Source of the DNA: Tychonema sp. LEGE 06208
GTDB taxonomy: Bacteria > Cyanobacteriota > Cyanobacteriia > Cyanobacteriales > Microcoleaceae
Direction of reading: 5' to 3'
Length of the DNA stretch: 64,000 nucleotides
Assembly (NCBI RefSeq): GCF_015207505.1
Contig: NZ_JADEWT010000005.1
Span: forward strand, 44,616 to 108,615
Positions within the stretch are counted from its first letter, which is position 1. Each line of letters opens with the position of its first letter. Shown one piece after another: positions 62,140 through 64,000 of this stretch. The notes under the pieces are model-generated. The model saw only the letters and a list, made by a program, of their open reading frames with translations, had not been told where the DNA came from and did not search any database. Both the position numbers and the translations under genes were made by a program.

Positions 62140-62232
62140 TTCATCGGAATTGTAAATTCACTGTTAGCTGTTGGCTGTTGACTGTTGACTGTTAACCGTT
62201 AACATCATGTATGAGTGCAGCCGGAATTGATA
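62140..62232. repeat. Dispersed repeat with embedded heptamers, copy C (inverted)
   Basis: Reverse complement reads ATATCAATTCCGGCTGCACT, CATACATGATGTTAAC, then six or seven GTTAACA/GTCAACA/GCCAACA heptamers, then AGTGAATTTACAATTCCGATG-like end (first 20 bases given). Same flanks as copy A but about twice the number of heptamers. Confidence 0.85.
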
Positions 62233-62253
62233 TTAGAGGTTGTTGGAATAAAA

Positions 62254-62298
62254 TAGTGCGATCGAGAACAGGCTTTGTAGTCGGTTCTCGATCGCACT
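62254..62298 (-). terminator. Hairpin terminator-like element after rbp
   Basis: 15-bp perfect stem AGTGCGATCGAGAAC/GTTCTCGATCGCACT with a ~15-nt loop. On the minus strand it is followed by ATTTTATT. It lies 56 bp past the RRM gene stop codon. Confidence 0.6.
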
Positions 62299-62353
62299 TT
62301 CAGAGTCAGTCAACCTCAGTCGGAAGACAGCAGCAATTCGCCGCCATTTTCGA

Positions 62354-62917
62354 TTAATTAGTCGTTTGAGCTTCCACCAATCGTTGCTTAAGTTCTTCCA
62401 GAGCGCTCGCCCAGCGTGGATCTGGCTGTACCGAGCCAGAATCAGCGCTCGACACTGTGGTTGTTGACTGATTGCGGCGAGACTTGTTGTTGTCACTCCG
62501 ACGGCGATTGCTTTTACTAGAACCGCCTCCACCTTGAGTTGGGGGAGCCGAGCGCTGCTGTTGCTGCGGCGCGGGCACCGGCATCGCTGTTGATGCGGAT
62601 GCCAACTGCGGTGAAGCAGGCGACGATGACTGCTGCTGATCTTCTTCGCCCTTCTCCGATTTACCCTTAGAGCGGGGGAGTGCCTTCTCTATTTTTAGCG
62701 GGTTTTCTTTGAACATCAAGCCGTTATATTTCTCAATAACTTGGTCGGCTTGTTCGTCGGTTAGCACCGTCACAAAACCAAATCCTCTACATTTACCTGT
62801 TTTGCGGTCTGTAATTACCTTTGTGGTAACAGATTCGCCCTCGGGTGCAAAAACTTCTTGCAATTCTAGGCGATCGAGTTCCTTGGGTAGGTTGCCAACA
62901 TAAAGACGAATAGACAT
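62354..62917 (-). CDS. RRM-type RNA-binding protein (cyanobacterial Rbp)
   Basis: 187 residues: one RRM domain (1-~80) with RNP2 LYVGNL (5-10) and RNP1 RGFGFVTV (44-51), followed by a low-complexity Gln/Ser/Pro/Ala linker, a Gly-rich GGGGSSKS stretch and a basic Arg/Ser segment, ending in a short helix (DPRWASALEELKQRLVE). Single-RRM Rbp proteins in cyanobacteria bind mRNA and several are cold-induced, usually with a Gly-rich tail. The longer low-complexity tail with a C-terminal helix suggests the type III/longer Rbp group. ATG at 62917. Confidence 0.92.
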   Translation of the reverse strand: MSIRLYVGNLPKELDRLELQEVFAPEGESVTTKVITDRKTGKCRGFGFVTVLTDEQADQVIEKYNGLMFKENPLKIEKALPRSKGKSEKGEEDQQQSSSPASPQLASASTAMPVPAPQQQQRSAPPTQGGGGSSKSNRRRSDNNKSRRNQSTTTVSSADSGSVQPDPRWASALEELKQRLVEAQTTN

Positions 62918-63740
62918 GAAAAATTCCTCCAGAATAGGATTCTAATTAATTTGCTCGAACCGAATTACCTGCTGTCAACTGAATGTTGACTTCAGGGAAA
63001 GACCGCATAACCGCATAATTTGCACATTCCTCCCACCAACCTTGACAGATTCTCCCACCTTTTAGAAAAAAAAGGTGATTTATTCCGATCGGGCCGGAAC
63101 TTAACCGCCGATGCAGAGAGCCTTGAAATCTCAGGTTGTTGTGTAAACTTTTAGTCATCACTCAAATGTTGAGGCTATTGGCTATTCTGTATTTCTTGCT
63201 TGCGGTTTTGATTCAGAATGTTTGTAGCCAGAGCCGTGTAGAAATTTATGTCCAAGGATGTCATTTCAAGCGATCGGAATGCCAGTATTCAGTTTAATAC
63301 AGTGATGGATAAAATTGCTAACATTTTTTGGCCCAGTAATCTTACCTCGCTCCTCATCTCGCTCCTAATCCTAAAAACTGCTCGCTTACCCGGTCTCCCT
63401 TAAATCGGGCTCGGCAGCGTCCGACCATTCTTTAAAGGTATCACAACCTGGGTGACAGAGCTAGCTATTTAGGTATATTTCAGGCGAATTTGATGAAAAC
63501 AACAATCTGAATCATTTTTCTGAATTCATCGCCCACAGCAAAATTGCCAGTCTAAAAAAACAGCCGACAAGCGGCTGGCTAAACTTGCTGTGTTGGGAGG
63601 TTGACAATTTTTACGCAATACCTTAGCGGTTTTAGCCCACTGAAGTTATTGCGATTTTTGTTTTATCCAATTTATATAAACAAATGTAACAGGATGTCAT
63701 TTAAAAAGCAACTTTTCTTTACGAAGGAAGAGGGAAGAAG
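62918..63740. other. Intergenic region upstream of rbp
   Basis: 823 bp with no convincing gene. The first ~250 bp could be the leader of rbp (cold-shock genes often have long leaders); a CCCACCTTTTAGAAAAAAAAGGTG-like inverted repeat (halves CACCTTTT/AAAAGGTG) lies near 63055-63075. The region from 63600 leads into the tandem repeat. Confidence 0.5.
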
Positions 63741-64000
63741 TCCAACGTCATCAGTCATTAGTCCAACGTCATCAGTGCTGTCGCCTCGGAGCTTTCGGTA
63801 CAACGTCATCAGTCCGAGGGAAGAGGTCCGAGGGAAGAAGTCCAACGTCATCAGTCATTAGTCCAACGTCATTAGTGCTGTCGCCTCGGAGCTTTCGGTA
63901 CAACGTCATCAGTCCGAGGGAAGAGGTCCGAGGGAAGAAGTCCAACGTCATCAGTCATTAGTCCAACGTCATCAGTGCTGTCGCCTCGGAGCTTTCGGTA
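63741..64000. repeat. 100-bp tandem repeat running off the window edge
   Basis: The block starting TCCAACGTCATCAGTCATTA begins at 63741, 63841 and 63941: an exact 100-bp period over 2.6 copies, with one visible difference (CATTAG versus CATCAG). Each unit has three smaller CAACGTCATCAGT sub-repeats and a CCTCGG...CCGAGG hairpin. The array continues past the window. Confidence 0.95.

Larger units (their letters stand above)
62007..62353. other. Intergenic repeats and rbp terminator region
   Basis: 347 bp without a gene. 62140-62232 is an inverted copy of the heptamer-bearing repeat (next entry), and 62254-62298 a hairpin. Confidence 0.7.

Noticed and set aside
63741..64000. 100-bp repeat as CRISPR or as coding repeat (86-aa frame 63601-63861)
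   Set aside because: Repeats are contiguous without unique spacers, and the frame is closed by the second copy; 100 is not a multiple of three, so no in-frame repeat protein is possible.

Overview
The window comes from a cyanobacterium, most likely a filamentous Oscillatoriales-type (Microcoleus/Oscillatoria-like) genome. The evidence is the very frequent GCGATCGC-type (HIP1) octamers inside genes, a cyanobacterial-type glutamate-cysteine ligase, a plant-like ClpC, RRM-type Rbp RNA-binding protein, an RbcR/CmpR-like LysR regulator, many short heptanucleotide tandem repeat arrays in intergenic DNA, and TPS/CHAT exoproteins. No tool or database was used; names rest on recognisable motifs and protein family knowledge. 

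Layout. 0-2.9 kb: 3' part of an A2-type haem-copper oxidase subunit I gene (ctaD), then a 920-bp gap holding an IS200/IS605-type relic and long heptamer arrays, then ctaE. 2.9-8.7 kb: a leftward four-gene block (glycine-zipper protein, GMC oxidoreductase, fasciclin-domain protein, MRJP/Yellow-like protein) facing a rightward SMP-30/gluconolactonase plus DoxX gene: a plausible sugar/lactone oxidation neighbourhood. 9-20 kb: housekeeping and redox genes (gshA, trmL, a LysM-M23 cell-wall peptidase, tRNA-Met, two peroxiredoxins) and a 1344-aa polytopic membrane protein. 20-23.5 kb: accessory patch with an intact TnpB element inside a truncated gene, tandem ribbon-helix-helix genes and a decayed HigBA-like toxin-antitoxin locus. 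23.8-35 kb: clpC, YIP1 protein, membrane-anchored hydrolase, glycosyltransferase, yjbQ overlapping a SOUL gene tail to tail, a REC-EAL regulator and an SPFH protein. 

35-42.7 kb: a divergent LysR regulator followed by a long rightward series of membrane or exported proteins (APC permease, two CadD-type transporters, exported protein, two DUF202 proteins, two small membrane proteins, a TSUP transporter). 43-51 kb: a sulfur/cysteine neighbourhood (Rrf2 regulator + cysK, cysE, cysA ATPase) with a CHASE histidine kinase, a Crp/Fnr regulator and a TnpB gene broken by one stop codon. 51.6-62.9 kb: gltD, a 2206-aa secreted TPS-domain protein ending in a CHAT cysteine-protease domain, a TerB-like protein and an RRM protein. 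The last 260 bp are a 100-bp tandem repeat running off the edge. 

Most notable are the exported TPS-beta-helix-CHAT protein, three related TnpB-type loci (intact, stop-interrupted, non-coding) of which two supply the stop codon of the neighbouring gene, heptamer arrays running right up to start codons, and a dispersed repeat family that carries heptamer arrays of different lengths at a fixed internal site.
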